The notes under the pieces: model-generated
What the model saw: only the letters and a program-made list of their open reading frames with translations
Told to the model about the DNA's origin: nothing
Database searches by the model: none
Assembly: GCA_024650045.1 (NCBI GenBank)
Contig: JANKMU010000005.1
Span: 5,376-69,375 of the forward strand
From: Mycoplasmatota bacterium
GTDB lineage: Bacteria > Bacillota_I > Bacilli_A > Acholeplasmatales > Acholeplasmataceae
Reading direction: 5' to 3'
DNA length: 64,000 nucleotides
Made by a program: the position numbers and the translations under genes
In this document: piece by piece, positions 47,355-55,435 of the stretch
Layout of the letters: every line of letters begins with the position of its first letter
How positions within the stretch are numbered: the stretch's first letter is position 1

Positions 47355-48756
47355 GAAAATAATCTTTTTAGCCATGATTTTGATGCTTATCTTCAGTTTA
47401 GCAGCATGTGGAGGCGCAGATAATACTGTGGATTCAATTGCAGTTAACAATCCATATGGTGAAGCAGGTGAAAAACTCGTTTTTGACCATGATGAATCCG
47501 ACCAAATCATTTTTAAAGGTGACAATGGACTCTCTTACTGGAGTTTGACAAAATCAGGTAATGGAACTTTAACAAATTATGAAGGTTCCTTACCAAGCAA
47601 TGTAGAAACAAATGATGACGGTGTACGCACGTACACGTTCAATGTAGAAGGGTTTAATCCAAGTTTTCAGGTTTATATTAAGCCAGAAACAATTGTAGGT
47701 GATCCTAACGATGTCGTCATGATTGCGTTTCGTTATGAATTAGAAAATGTTTTATATCATAAAGGACAAACATTTGACCCAACAGGGATGATGATTTTAG
47801 TTGTTCAAAGAGATGGGGATATCATCGAACTAAAAGGTGAAGATGTCGCTGACTCATTTAATGATTTCGATTATGTTCCATATGATGAAGATGGATTTAA
47901 AGATCAACACGAGTATACTGTTAGATTCACATATCAAGGATTCCAACAAGATTTCTCAGTATATGTTGCTGGAGGAGAAAGACCTTTATCAACACATGAT
48001 GCAAACTTCTTCGATTGGATTTTAGTTATTCCTGTAGCATTTTTGATGAACTTTTTCGGCTCACTTATGGGAAATAACTTTGCAGTGGGGATTCTATTTA
48101 CAACATTAATTGTTAGAACCATTGCATGGCCAATATATGCGAAAAGTAATGATATGTCTATCAAAATGAATCTAGCACAACCAGATATGCAACGTGTTCA
48201 AGCAAAATATGCAACAAAAAAAGATCCACAATCACAACAACAAATGCAAATGGAAATGATGCAAGTTTATAAAAAGCATGGAATCAATGTTTTAGGGTGT
48301 TTATTCCCGTTCTTGCAAATGCCTATTTTCATTGCGATGTATGGCGTTGTTAGACGTATTACTATTGAAGGTGGTATGTATACAGAAGGTGTATCAAATA
48401 CAAACTTCTTAGGTATCAATTTAGCAAATACACAAGATGGGATTATTGGGATGGTTTTAGCAGGTATCGTTGGTGGAACGATGTACTTACTACAGAAGAT
48501 TTCGATGAAGAAACCAAGTTATGCTAAAAATACAGCGAAACACAATCCAAATCCACAAGCAGCACAAACAGAGAAAACAATGAAGTTTGTCAGCTATTTC
48601 ATGGTGATTATGATGGCTTTTGCATCGTATCAAAGCAATGCACTAGCACTTTACTGGATATTTGGTAATATATACTCACTAGGACAAACATTATTTAATA
48701 GAAGACTTAACGAGAAAAAACACGAGCAATTGAAACAAAAACAATTGATGGGGTGA
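47347..48756 (+). CDS. yidC: Membrane insertase YidC with Ig-like extracytoplasmic domain
   Basis: YidC inserts and folds membrane proteins. The 469-residue lipoprotein starts MNKKIIFLAMILMLIFSLAAC (lipobox LAAC). About 190 extra residues follow before the insertase core. That region ends in an Ig-like fold: ENVLYHKGQTFDPTGMMI, then EYTVRFTYQGFQQDFSVYVAG. The core has the conserved groove Arg in LIVRTIAWPIYA, the cytoplasmic hairpin KYATKKDPQSQQQMQMEMM, and LFPFLQMPIFIAMYGVVRR. Gram-positive YidC proteins are usually about 260-290 residues, so this is a large periplasmic-style extension of unusual type. GGAG precedes the ATG. Confidence 0.95.
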   Translation: MNKKIIFLAMILMLIFSLAACGGADNTVDSIAVNNPYGEAGEKLVFDHDESDQIIFKGDNGLSYWSLTKSGNGTLTNYEGSLPSNVETNDDGVRTYTFNVEGFNPSFQVYIKPETIVGDPNDVVMIAFRYELENVLYHKGQTFDPTGMMILVVQRDGDIIELKGEDVADSFNDFDYVPYDEDGFKDQHEYTVRFTYQGFQQDFSVYVAGGERPLSTHDANFFDWILVIPVAFLMNFFGSLMGNNFAVGILFTTLIVRTIAWPIYAKSNDMSIKMNLAQPDMQRVQAKYATKKDPQSQQQMQMEMMQVYKKHGINVLGCLFPFLQMPIFIAMYGVVRRITIEGGMYTEGVSNTNFLGINLANTQDGIIGMVLAGIVGGTMYLLQKISMKKPSYAKNTAKHNPNPQAAQTEKTMKFVSYFMVIMMAFASYQSNALALYWIFGNIYSLGQTLFNRRLNEKKHEQLKQKQLMG

Positions 48757-48761
48757 ATTGA

Positions 48762-49382
48762 ATGTTAAAAAAAGTAGAATTTGAAGCAAAATCTCTTCAA
48801 GAAGCTGAAGCGATGGCGGTAGAACAATTAAAAATACAAAAAGATAAAATTAAATTAACGATATTAAAAGAGAAAAAAGGGTTCATTGGAATTGGTTCAT
48901 CAGCTTTATATGAAGCAACTCCAAATATTAATCTTGCTACTGAAGGAAAAGTCTTTTTAGAAGGTATATTTCAAAACCTTGGTATAAAGACGAGAATGGA
49001 AGTAAGAACGTTATCTGATGGTGAAGAAGTCCATTACAGCGTTGAGAGTGATGAAAATGCACTTTTAATCGGTAGAGAAGGACGTACGCTTCTTGCGTTA
49101 CAGTTTATGTTACGTAATTTCTTAAACACATATGTTGATGGGCATATTATTGTATCACTCGACATAGGTAATTATCATGAAAACAGAAGAAAACAACTAG
49201 AAATACTAGCAACCAAGACAGCAAAAGAAGTTGCACAAACTAAAATTGCAGTTAAATTAGACCCAATGAATGCATTTGATCGTCGTATTATACATACGAA
49301 ATTGAGTGAATGGAGAGACGTCGTTACTGAATCAGAGGGTGAAGGCGAAGAAAGAGCATTAGTTATTAAACCTAAAAGGTAG
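48762..49382 (+). CDS. jag: RNA-binding protein Jag/KhpB
   Basis: Jag (KhpB) binds RNA and affects cell elongation and envelope homeostasis in Firmicutes. The 206 residues have a Jag-N domain (VEFEAKSLQEAEAMAVEQL and KGFIGIGSSALYEA), a KH domain (DENALLIGREGRTLLALQFMLRNFLN) and a C-terminal R3H domain (DPMNAFDRRIIHTKLSE). It lies six bases after yidC, the standard arrangement, and is followed by a strong terminator. Confidence 0.95.
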   Translation: MLKKVEFEAKSLQEAEAMAVEQLKIQKDKIKLTILKEKKGFIGIGSSALYEATPNINLATEGKVFLEGIFQNLGIKTRMEVRTLSDGEEVHYSVESDENALLIGREGRTLLALQFMLRNFLNTYVDGHIIVSLDIGNYHENRRKQLEILATKTAKEVAQTKIAVKLDPMNAFDRRIIHTKLSEWRDVVTESEGEGEERALVIKPKR

Positions 49383-49404
49383 TCAATTTTGACTACTTTT
49401 TTTA
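49379..49404 (+). terminator. Terminator after jag
   Basis: GTAGTC-AATTTT-GACTACTTTTTTT forms a perfect 6 bp stem with a T-run, overlapping the jag stop codon. It ends the rpmH-rnpA-yidC-jag operon. Confidence 0.85.
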
Positions 49405-49416
49405 TAATTAAGTTGT

Positions 49417-49445
49417 TTCATATAAAACGTTATCAATGGTATAAT
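49417..49445 (+). promoter_or_regulatory. Promoter of YiiX-like gene and rmuC
   Basis: TTCATA and TATAAT are separated by 17 bases, about 50 bases before the YiiX-like gene. The -35 box is moderate. Confidence 0.55.
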
Positions 49446-49493
49446 GTAGACAATGAAATATAGAAAAAACAGGTTGTTAAATTGGTGATGTGA

Positions 49494-50420
49494 ATGATAC
49501 GAAGAAAAAAACGAAAAATCAATTATATAAGAATATTGAAGTTAATCCTCATTTTAATCTTCGCTGGAATGGTTTATTCACTTGGTGTAGCTGTATCTGA
49601 AAATGTCAGAACTAATCGCGCAATTGAGGAATTTAAAAGCAGAGCAGTATTTGAATATGAGGAAGATTTGGAATATTTTAGTGGTATTTATCAAACAAGA
49701 AGATATTATAAAGTTTCACGTGAAACATCCTATGAATTAGAAGATATACGAAGTGTATTTTATGATGATTCACGGAAATACCTAGGTCAAAAGGGAGATA
49801 TCTTCATGACTGATAAGTCTCCATTCCCAAGTGTTCCAGTTATTCATCAATTCATCACTTACTATTTTGGCGGGCACGCAGCAATTAACAACGGAGAAAA
49901 TAGATTTGTAGAAGCCGTTGGTTTTCCTGAAGAGGATGAAACTGTATGGGATTTCATTAAACATCCAGGTAATCAGCCACACGATTATAGTGCAACGGTT
50001 AATTTAACAAGATCTAATTACTGGCTGAATCCAAATTATAGAAATGAAAACGATCCAGATTATCAATATTATGGGTCAACATACCGAAGAGAATTTGTTG
50101 GTTTAAGAGTGAAAGGTGTTTCTCAAGATCAACTCGATGATGCAGTGGATTATGCAACCGATAAAGTTGACAAAAATCTATACAATTTCCTATATTTCTT
50201 AGATATGTCTTATAAATATTATTGTACTGATTTAGTTAGTAGAGCATATCAACACGCATTAGTCGATGAAAAGGATCAAAGAAACTACTCAAAAGCATTA
50301 AACGATGATGGTTTTATCACATCGGTAAACGATATTATTTTATCAAGAGAAACATATATCGCATTTTATGTAGAAATTAGAGACGATATTGTGTATATCT
50401 ATTATCTTGAAGATTTATAG
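49494..50420 (+). CDS. YiiX-like permuted papain-fold cysteine hydrolase
   Basis: The 308-residue protein has a basic N-terminus and one helix (ILKLILILIFAGMVYSLGVAV), then an extracytoplasmic domain. LGQKGDIFMTDKS, FGGHAAINNGENRFVEAVG and YKYYCTDLVSRAYQHAL form the order His...Cys of permuted NlpC/P60 (YiiX-type) hydrolases: a GD turn, the catalytic His, Glu, and later Cys. Such enzymes cleave amide or acyl bonds in peptides or lipids. It sits between jag and rmuC, 11 bases from the latter. Its substrate is unknown; a lipid or peptide cross-link at the cell surface is my guess. Confidence 0.78.
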   Translation: MIRRKKRKINYIRILKLILILIFAGMVYSLGVAVSENVRTNRAIEEFKSRAVFEYEEDLEYFSGIYQTRRYYKVSRETSYELEDIRSVFYDDSRKYLGQKGDIFMTDKSPFPSVPVIHQFITYYFGGHAAINNGENRFVEAVGFPEEDETVWDFIKHPGNQPHDYSATVNLTRSNYWLNPNYRNENDPDYQYYGSTYRREFVGLRVKGVSQDQLDDAVDYATDKVDKNLYNFLYFLDMSYKYYCTDLVSRAYQHALVDEKDQRNYSKALNDDGFITSVNDIILSRETYIAFYVEIRDDIVYIYYLEDL

Positions 50421-50431
50421 GGAGGACGAAA

Positions 50432-51589
50432 ATGGAAGATTATATAATCATTGGGTTACTATCACTTATAGTTGTTTTAGCAATATATATTATCTTTATA
50501 ATGCGCAAAAATAAAAACGGTGATATATCAGAAGATCAAAAAGAAGTTCAAAATGATTTGAAAATTTATTTTCAAAAAGAATATGGCGATCTAAAATTTG
50601 AGATGAGTAAACTATTTAATGAATCAAATAAAATGAATCAAAATGATTTGAACACATTTAAAGATCATATGATGCTTCATATTGATCGGCAAATGAAAGA
50701 GATTAATGATCGTGTGGAAAATAGACTTGGTGAAGGGTTTAAGAAAACTGAAGCAACCTTTGTTAATGTGGTTGAAAGGTTAAGCAAAATTGATGAAGCA
50801 CAAAAGAAAATTGAAAGTTTATCAACTGAGGTTGTCTCCTTAAATACGCTATTAACAGATAAAAAAACAAGAGGTATTTATGGGGAAGTTCAACTATATT
50901 CATTGCTATCAGCAGTTCTAGGGGAAAACAAAGAACTTTATGAAAAACAAAAAACAATGAGTAACGGATTTATAGCTGATGCAGTTGTTTACGCACCAGA
51001 TCCAATCAATATGGTAGCAATCGACTCTAAATTTCCACTTGATAACTACAAACGTATGGTCAATCGCGCTTTAGGTGATGCAGATCGTAAAACAGCTGAA
51101 AAAGAATTTAAAAACGATGTAAAAAAACATATTAACGATATTAAAAATAAATATATTATTTTTAACGAAACTGGTGATCAAGCATTTATGTTTATTCCAG
51201 CTGAAGCGATATTTGCTGAAATATCAGCATATCATGATGATTTGATTGAGTATGCTTCAAAAAATAAAGTTTGGTTAGTATCTCCAACAACCTTGATATC
51301 TACATTAACGATGATTCAACTTGTAGTTAACAATCTCGAAAGAGATAAACAAGCTAAAGTAATTATCGAAGAACTAGCAAAATTAGGTGAAGAATTCAAG
51401 CGTTATACTGATCGTTGGGACAAACTTAAAAGATCTATTGATAGTGTCTCCAAAACTGCGGATCAGGTACACACAACAAGTTCTAAAATCAACCGTAGAT
51501 TTGAACATATTTCTAGTGCAAAATTTGATTTGATTGAAGAAGATGAAGTAGAAGAAATCGAAGAAGAAACTGAAGATAACGGCAATTGA
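50432..51589 (+). CDS. rmuC: DNA recombination protein RmuC
   Basis: RmuC limits inversion and recombination at repeats and has a nuclease-like fold. The 385 residues have an N-terminal membrane helix (IGLLSLIVVLAIYIIFIM), a coiled-coil of about 100 residues, then the conserved core: RGIYGEVQLYSLLSAVLG, VAIDSKFPLDNYKR and VSPTTLISTLTMIQLVV. The tail is acidic (EEDEVEEIEEETEDN). It ends in TGA, one sign that TGA is a stop codon here. The -35 box of the asnS promoter overlaps its last codons. Confidence 0.94.
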   Translation: MEDYIIIGLLSLIVVLAIYIIFIMRKNKNGDISEDQKEVQNDLKIYFQKEYGDLKFEMSKLFNESNKMNQNDLNTFKDHMMLHIDRQMKEINDRVENRLGEGFKKTEATFVNVVERLSKIDEAQKKIESLSTEVVSLNTLLTDKKTRGIYGEVQLYSLLSAVLGENKELYEKQKTMSNGFIADAVVYAPDPINMVAIDSKFPLDNYKRMVNRALGDADRKTAEKEFKNDVKKHINDIKNKYIIFNETGDQAFMFIPAEAIFAEISAYHDDLIEYASKNKVWLVSPTTLISTLTMIQLVVNNLERDKQAKVIIEELAKLGEEFKRYTDRWDKLKRSIDSVSKTADQVHTTSSKINRRFEHISSAKFDLIEEDEVEEIEEETEDNGN

Positions 51590-51614
51590 CAAACAGGTTA
51601 AAAAAATATATAAT
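51586..51614 (+). promoter_or_regulatory. asnS promoter
   Basis: TTGACA and TATAAT are separated by 17 bases, a perfect consensus. The -35 box contains the rmuC stop codon, so the two genes are packed without a spacer. Confidence 0.85.
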
Positions 51615-51619
51615 ATATT

Positions 51620-51858
51620 AGAAATCAATGACGAGAGAGTAATGATTTATCGTTTTGTTAGCGAGTTGGGGATGGTGTAAGCCCAATCAAAGCCAAATCA
51701 TGAAAAACACTCTGAGAGATAGAAGAAATCCATTGGAAATTAGAACTATCCGTATACCTGCGTTAAAGGTTTTAAGGGCTAGAATTTTATTCTAGAACTA
51801 AGGTGGTACCGCGTATAATTACGTCCTTAGATATTAATCTAGGGACTTTTATTTTTTT
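51620..51858 (+). promoter_or_regulatory. T-box riboswitch, asparagine (asnS leader)
   Basis: Stem I begins GACGAGAGAGTAATGATTT and returns AAATCATGAAAAACACTCTGAGAG. The bulge GAAAAACAC contains AAC followed by A, the expected Asn specifier. The T-box AAGGTGGTACCGCG and a terminator formed by GTCCTTAGAT and ATCTAGGGAC plus Ts follow. Uncharged tRNA-Asn should relieve termination and raise asnS expression. Bases 51748-51850 are nearly identical to the serS leader. Confidence 0.95.
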
Positions 51859-51887
51859 AAAAGAATCGCATAACAAAGGAGTATTAT

Positions 51888-53279
51888 ATGGAAACAACGG
51901 TTAAAGAGTTATTTAGAGCAACAGACAAACATCTTAACAAAGAAATTACATTACTAGGTTGGGTTCGCAATAATAGAGCACAAAAAGAATTCGGGTTTAT
52001 CAATTTTCATGATGGAACATTTTTTGATAGTGTTCAAGTTGTTTATGAAGATTCAAAGTTAACAAATTTTAAGGATGTTCAAAAAATTAGAGTGGGAAGT
52101 TCATTATTGGTTAAAGGTGAATTAATAGTGACACCAGATGCAAAACAGCCATTCGAGGTAAAAGCAACCTATATTGAATTGCTAGGTGATTCTCCAGAAG
52201 ATTATCCAATACAACCCAAAAGACACTCTAGAGAGTTTTTAAGAGAGGTTGCTCATTTAAGAATGCGCACCAATCTTTTTCATGCTGTTTTTAGATTAAG
52301 AAGCGTGGCTGCGTTTGCAGTTCACGAGTTTTTCCAAAGCCAAGGCTTTATCTACACTCATACGCCAATTATTACCGGTAACGATGGTGAAGGTGCAGGA
52401 CAAATGTTTAATGTGACTACACTGCCGTTAAATAAAGTACCGATGACCGATGAGCATGAAGTTGATTATAAAAAGGATTTCTTTGGAAAAAGAACAAATT
52501 TAACTGTTACTGGCCAATTAGAAGCTGAAGCATTTGCATTGGCATTCAAAAATGTCTATACATTTGGACCAACTTTTAGAGCTGAAAATTCTAATACAAC
52601 TAGACATGCTTCAGAGTTTTGGATGATTGAACCAGAAATGGCATTCGCTGATTTAAATAAGAATATGGACGTTGCTGAAGATATGGTTAAATACATTATC
52701 AAATATGTCTATGAGAAACTTCCTGAAGAAATGGTGTTTTTTGACAAGTTCGTTGAACCTGGTTTAACGGATAGATTGTTAAAAGTATTGACACAACCAT
52801 TTGTTAGAATCTCACATAAAGAGGCAATTGACATCCTTATTAAGAGCAAAACCAAATTTGAGAATACTCCAAAACATGGACAAGATATTAATACTGAACA
52901 CGAAAAATATTTAACTGAAAAGCATTTTGGTTCTCCAGTTTTTCTCACAGATTGGCCTAAAGATATTAAAGCATTTTATATGAGAATGAATGCTGACAAT
53001 GAAACAGTTGCTGCAATGGATCTTTTAGTTCCGGGTAGTGGTGAACTCATCGGAGGATCACAAAGAGAAGAACGTTATGATATGTTAATGAAACGAATGG
53101 ATGAAATGAGCATCCCTAAAGAAGACCTTAAATGGTATACCGATTTAAGACGATATGGTGGTTGTGTTCATGCAGGATATGGACTTGGGTTTGAACGATT
53201 GATTATGTACCTATCAGGCGTTGAAAATATAAGAGATGTTATTCCATTCCCAAGAACCCCAAAAAATTGTGAATTTTAG
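51888..53279 (+). CDS. asnS: Asparaginyl-tRNA synthetase
   Basis: AsnRS charges tRNA-Asn. The 463 residues have an OB-fold anticodon-binding domain (VKELFRATDKHLNKEITLLGWVR) and a class II catalytic core. Motif 2 is YTFGPTFRAENSNTTRHASEF and motif 3 is GYGLGFERLIMYLSGVENI, with the AsnRS-type RDVIPFPRTPKN ending. Tight control by its T-box leader implies that direct charging, not only transamidation, supplies Asn-tRNA. Confidence 0.97.
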   Translation: METTVKELFRATDKHLNKEITLLGWVRNNRAQKEFGFINFHDGTFFDSVQVVYEDSKLTNFKDVQKIRVGSSLLVKGELIVTPDAKQPFEVKATYIELLGDSPEDYPIQPKRHSREFLREVAHLRMRTNLFHAVFRLRSVAAFAVHEFFQSQGFIYTHTPIITGNDGEGAGQMFNVTTLPLNKVPMTDEHEVDYKKDFFGKRTNLTVTGQLEAEAFALAFKNVYTFGPTFRAENSNTTRHASEFWMIEPEMAFADLNKNMDVAEDMVKYIIKYVYEKLPEEMVFFDKFVEPGLTDRLLKVLTQPFVRISHKEAIDILIKSKTKFENTPKHGQDINTEHEKYLTEKHFGSPVFLTDWPKDIKAFYMRMNADNETVAAMDLLVPGSGELIGGSQREERYDMLMKRMDEMSIPKEDLKWYTDLRRYGGCVHAGYGLGFERLIMYLSGVENIRDVIPFPRTPKNCEF

Positions 53280-53305
53280 AAAGGCTATTTAGCCTTTTTA
53301 TTTTA
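53280..53305 (+). terminator. Terminator after asnS
   Basis: AAGGCT-ATTT-AGCCTTTTTATTTT forms a 6 bp stem with T-run directly after the stop codon. Confidence 0.8.
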
Positions 53306-53313
53306 ATAAAACC

Positions 53314-53341
53314 TTGCATTTATTTTGATTTGTGATAAAAT
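53314..53341 (+). promoter_or_regulatory. Promoter of speD-speE
   Basis: TTGCAT and TAAAAT are separated by 16 bases. The 55-base leader after it has two copies of TACTAAACA of unknown use. Confidence 0.5.
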
Positions 53342-53397
53342 AGTTTCGGTCTACTAAACACAGGGTTTAAATATACTAAACAGGAGTGCAGTTATTA

Positions 53398-54201
53398 ATG
53401 GAAAAATTAAGATTATACGGATTTAATAATTTAACAAAAACTTTAAGCTTTAACATCTATGATGTATGTTATACGAGAACAGAAGCAGAAAGAAAAGCTT
53501 ATATTGAATACATCGATGAGCAATACAATTCTGAACGACTTACACGCATACTTACAGATGTTACAAACATCATTGACGCTAATGTTTTAAACATAGCTAA
53601 ACAAGATTATGACCCACAAGGTGCTAGTGTTACTATTTTAATTTCGGAAGAACCACTAACAACAACTTCTTTAGACCCATCTTGTAATCAAGGTCTTGTA
53701 CCAAATAAAGAAAGTGTTGTGGGACATTTAGATAAGAGTCACTTGACTGTTCACACATACCCTGAGAGTCATCCAGATCAAAATATTTCAACTTTTAGAG
53801 TTGATATCGATGTGTCTACATGCGGCAAAATATCACCAATTAAAGCGTTAAATTATTTAATTAACAGCTTTGATTCAGATGTTATTATCATGGATTATCG
53901 CATTCGCGGATTCACTCGTGATTTAGAAGGCAACAAGCATTATATGGATCATCAAATTAGTTCGATCCAAGATTATATCAGTTCTGACGTATTAAAAAAA
54001 TATACATCAATAGATATCAATTTAGATCACTCAAATATTTTCCATACAAAAATGATGTTAAATCAATTTGTTTTAGATAATTATATTTTTAATATAACAA
54101 GTAGTGATTTATCCGATATTGAAAAAGAGAAAATACGTACAGAACTTAATAGAGAGATTGCTGAAATCTTTTATGGAATGAATATTCCGCATATGAAGTA
54201 G
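53398..54201 (+). CDS. speD: S-adenosylmethionine decarboxylase proenzyme
   Basis: SpeD decarboxylates S-adenosylmethionine to give the aminopropyl donor for spermidine. AGGAG 11 bases before the ATG at 53398 gives [19 protein letters not shown] and 267 residues; the track used an upstream GTG. The length and [17 protein letters not shown] match the E. coli-type (long, non-Bacillus) enzyme, with self-cleavage expected before the Ser in KSH to generate the pyruvoyl group. [22 protein letters not shown] is also conserved. Ten bases separate it from speE. Confidence 0.94.
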   Translation: MEKLRLYGFNNLTKTLSFNIYDVCYTRTEAERKAYIEYIDEQYNSERLTRILTDVTNIIDANVLNIAKQDYDPQGASVTILISEEPLTTTSLDPSCNQGLVPNKESVVGHLDKSHLTVHTYPESHPDQNISTFRVDIDVSTCGKISPIKALNYLINSFDSDVIIMDYRIRGFTRDLEGNKHYMDHQISSIQDYISSDVLKKYTSIDINLDHSNIFHTKMMLNQFVLDNYIFNITSSDLSDIEKEKIRTELNREIAEIFYGMNIPHMK

Positions 54202-54211
54202 GAGGAATAAA

Positions 54212-55057
54212 ATGGAATGGTTTACGGAAAACTGGACACCAAATATTAAATTCTCAGTAAAGATTAAAAAACATTTACATAGTGAAACTACCCCATTTCA
54301 ACAGCTTGAAGTTTATGATTCATTTGAGTTAGGTCGCTTCTTCACCTTAGATGGTATTATGATGGCTAATGAAAAGGATGAGTTTATTTATCATGAAATG
54401 ATAATTCACACACCTATGTCAATAAACCCCAGTATAAAAAATGTACTCGTTATTGGTGGCGGAGATGGTGGTAGTGTAAGAGAACTAACAAAATATGATT
54501 CTATTGAATCTATTGATATGGTTGAGATTGATGAACGCGTTGTTAGAGTATGCCAAGAGTATTTTAAAATAACAACAACAGGCTTAAATGACCCCAGAGT
54601 CTCTTTGAAGTTTGAAGACGGGTTAGCTTACGTTAAAAACACACAAAAGGTGTATGACCTTGTTATTGTGGATTCAACAGATCCAATTGGCCCTGGTGAA
54701 GGACTGTTTTCCATGGAGTTTTATTCGAATTGTAAAAGAGTACTTGCTGATGATGGGATTTTAATTAACCAACACGAAAGTCCTTACTTCGAAAAAGAAT
54801 CTACTGAGATGAAAAGAGCACATAAAAAGATTAAATCCTTATTTCCAATTGCTGAAGTGTATCAAGCATTTATACCGACTTATCCATCAGGACATTGGCT
54901 TTTCGGATTTGCATCAAAAAAATATCACCCTATCAAAGATTTCAAAAACGCATATATAACATCTTTAGGTGTAAAAACAAGATATTATAACGGTGATATT
55001 CATCAAGGATCATTTGCATTACCTAACTACGTTAGAAATGCCCTAAAAGAATTATAA
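54212..55057 (+). CDS. speE: Spermidine synthase
   Basis: SpeE transfers an aminopropyl group to putrescine. The 281 residues start MEWFTENWTPNIKFSVKIKK and contain the substrate gate region FFTLDGIMMANEKDEFIYHEM, the nucleotide-binding VLVIGGGDGGSVRELTKY, and DLVIVDSTDPIGPGEGLFS with the catalytic Asp. TAGGAGG precedes the ATG. With speD it completes spermidine synthesis from putrescine; no putrescine-forming gene lies in the window. Confidence 0.96.
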   Translation: MEWFTENWTPNIKFSVKIKKHLHSETTPFQQLEVYDSFELGRFFTLDGIMMANEKDEFIYHEMIIHTPMSINPSIKNVLVIGGGDGGSVRELTKYDSIESIDMVEIDERVVRVCQEYFKITTTGLNDPRVSLKFEDGLAYVKNTQKVYDLVIVDSTDPIGPGEGLFSMEFYSNCKRVLADDGILINQHESPYFEKESTEMKRAHKKIKSLFPIAEVYQAFIPTYPSGHWLFGFASKKYHPIKDFKNAYITSLGVKTRYYNGDIHQGSFALPNYVRNALKEL

Positions 55058-55067
55058 AAACAAAAAT

Positions 55068-55092
55068 AAAACACCATTTCGGTGTTTTTTTA
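55068..55092 (+). terminator. Terminator after speE
   Basis: ACACC-ATTTC-GGTGTTTTTTT is a stem with T-run just downstream of the speE stop. Confidence 0.8.
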
Positions 55093-55123
55093 AACAAGAA
55101 TCAGTTAAATAAAAATTATTTAA

Positions 55124-55152
55124 TTGACAAAGTCATTTCAACATACTATAAT
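55124..55152 (+). promoter_or_regulatory. Upstream promoter of ABC transporter operon
   Basis: TTGACA and TATAAT are separated by 17 bases, a perfect consensus. A palindromic operator follows 12 bases after the -10 box. Confidence 0.8.
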
Positions 55153-55163
55153 TTAATTACCCC

Positions 55164-55177
55164 TAAAAGCGCTTTCA
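55164..55177. promoter_or_regulatory. cre/LacI-family operator
   Basis: TAAAAGCGCTTTCA differs by one base from the ideal palindrome TGAAAGCGCTTTCA, the binding site of CcpA and related LacI-family repressors. It overlaps the expected transcription start of the upstream promoter, a position suited to repression, for example by a sugar-responsive regulator. Confidence 0.7.
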
Positions 55178-55232
55178 TATTTTTTGTTTGAAAAAATTGC
55201 GTAAATAAGTATGTTTTACTAGTCATTGTTAA

Positions 55233-55261
55233 TTGTATTTTCCAACTTATTATTATATAAT
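55233..55261 (+). promoter_or_regulatory. Second promoter of ABC transporter operon
   Basis: TTGTAT and TATAAT are separated by 17 bases, about 25 bases before the leader ORF. Confidence 0.55.
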
Positions 55262-55284
55262 ACAGTTAATGAGGTGAGTAGTCT

Positions 55285-55362
55285 ATGTTACGTCAACAAA
55301 ATGCTATTCAATCAAATAATATGAAGACGAGCTTTATCGTTTTTTTCATATCTAGTGCATAG
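55285..55362 (+). CDS. Candidate 25-aa leader peptide
   Basis: A strong GAGGTGAG site at 55271-55278 precedes an ATG with normal spacing. The frame encodes 25 residues: MLRQQNAIQSNNMK, then the hydrophobic TSFIVFFISSA, ending at TAG. The stop is immediately followed by a terminator hairpin, which is the layout of a transcription-attenuation leader. It is too short for the ORF track. It might instead be an accidental ORF inside a structured RNA leader, since ATATGAAGACGA and TCGTTTTTTTCATAT within it also pair. Confidence 0.5.
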   Translation: MLRQQNAIQSNNMKTSFIVFFISSA

Positions 55363-55402
55363 AGTGCTTTTGGGATATCCAAAGGGACTTTTTGTTTTTT
55401 TA
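55362..55402 (+). terminator. Leader terminator before ABC transporter operon
   Basis: AGTGCTTTTGG-GATAT-CCAAAGGGACT, with some mismatches, is followed by TTTTTGTTTTTTT. It lies between the leader ORF and the ATPase gene, so transcription into the operon must read through it. Confidence 0.6.
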
Positions 55403-55435
55403 AAAAGAAAATTATATAAGGAGTAGTAAAACAAC

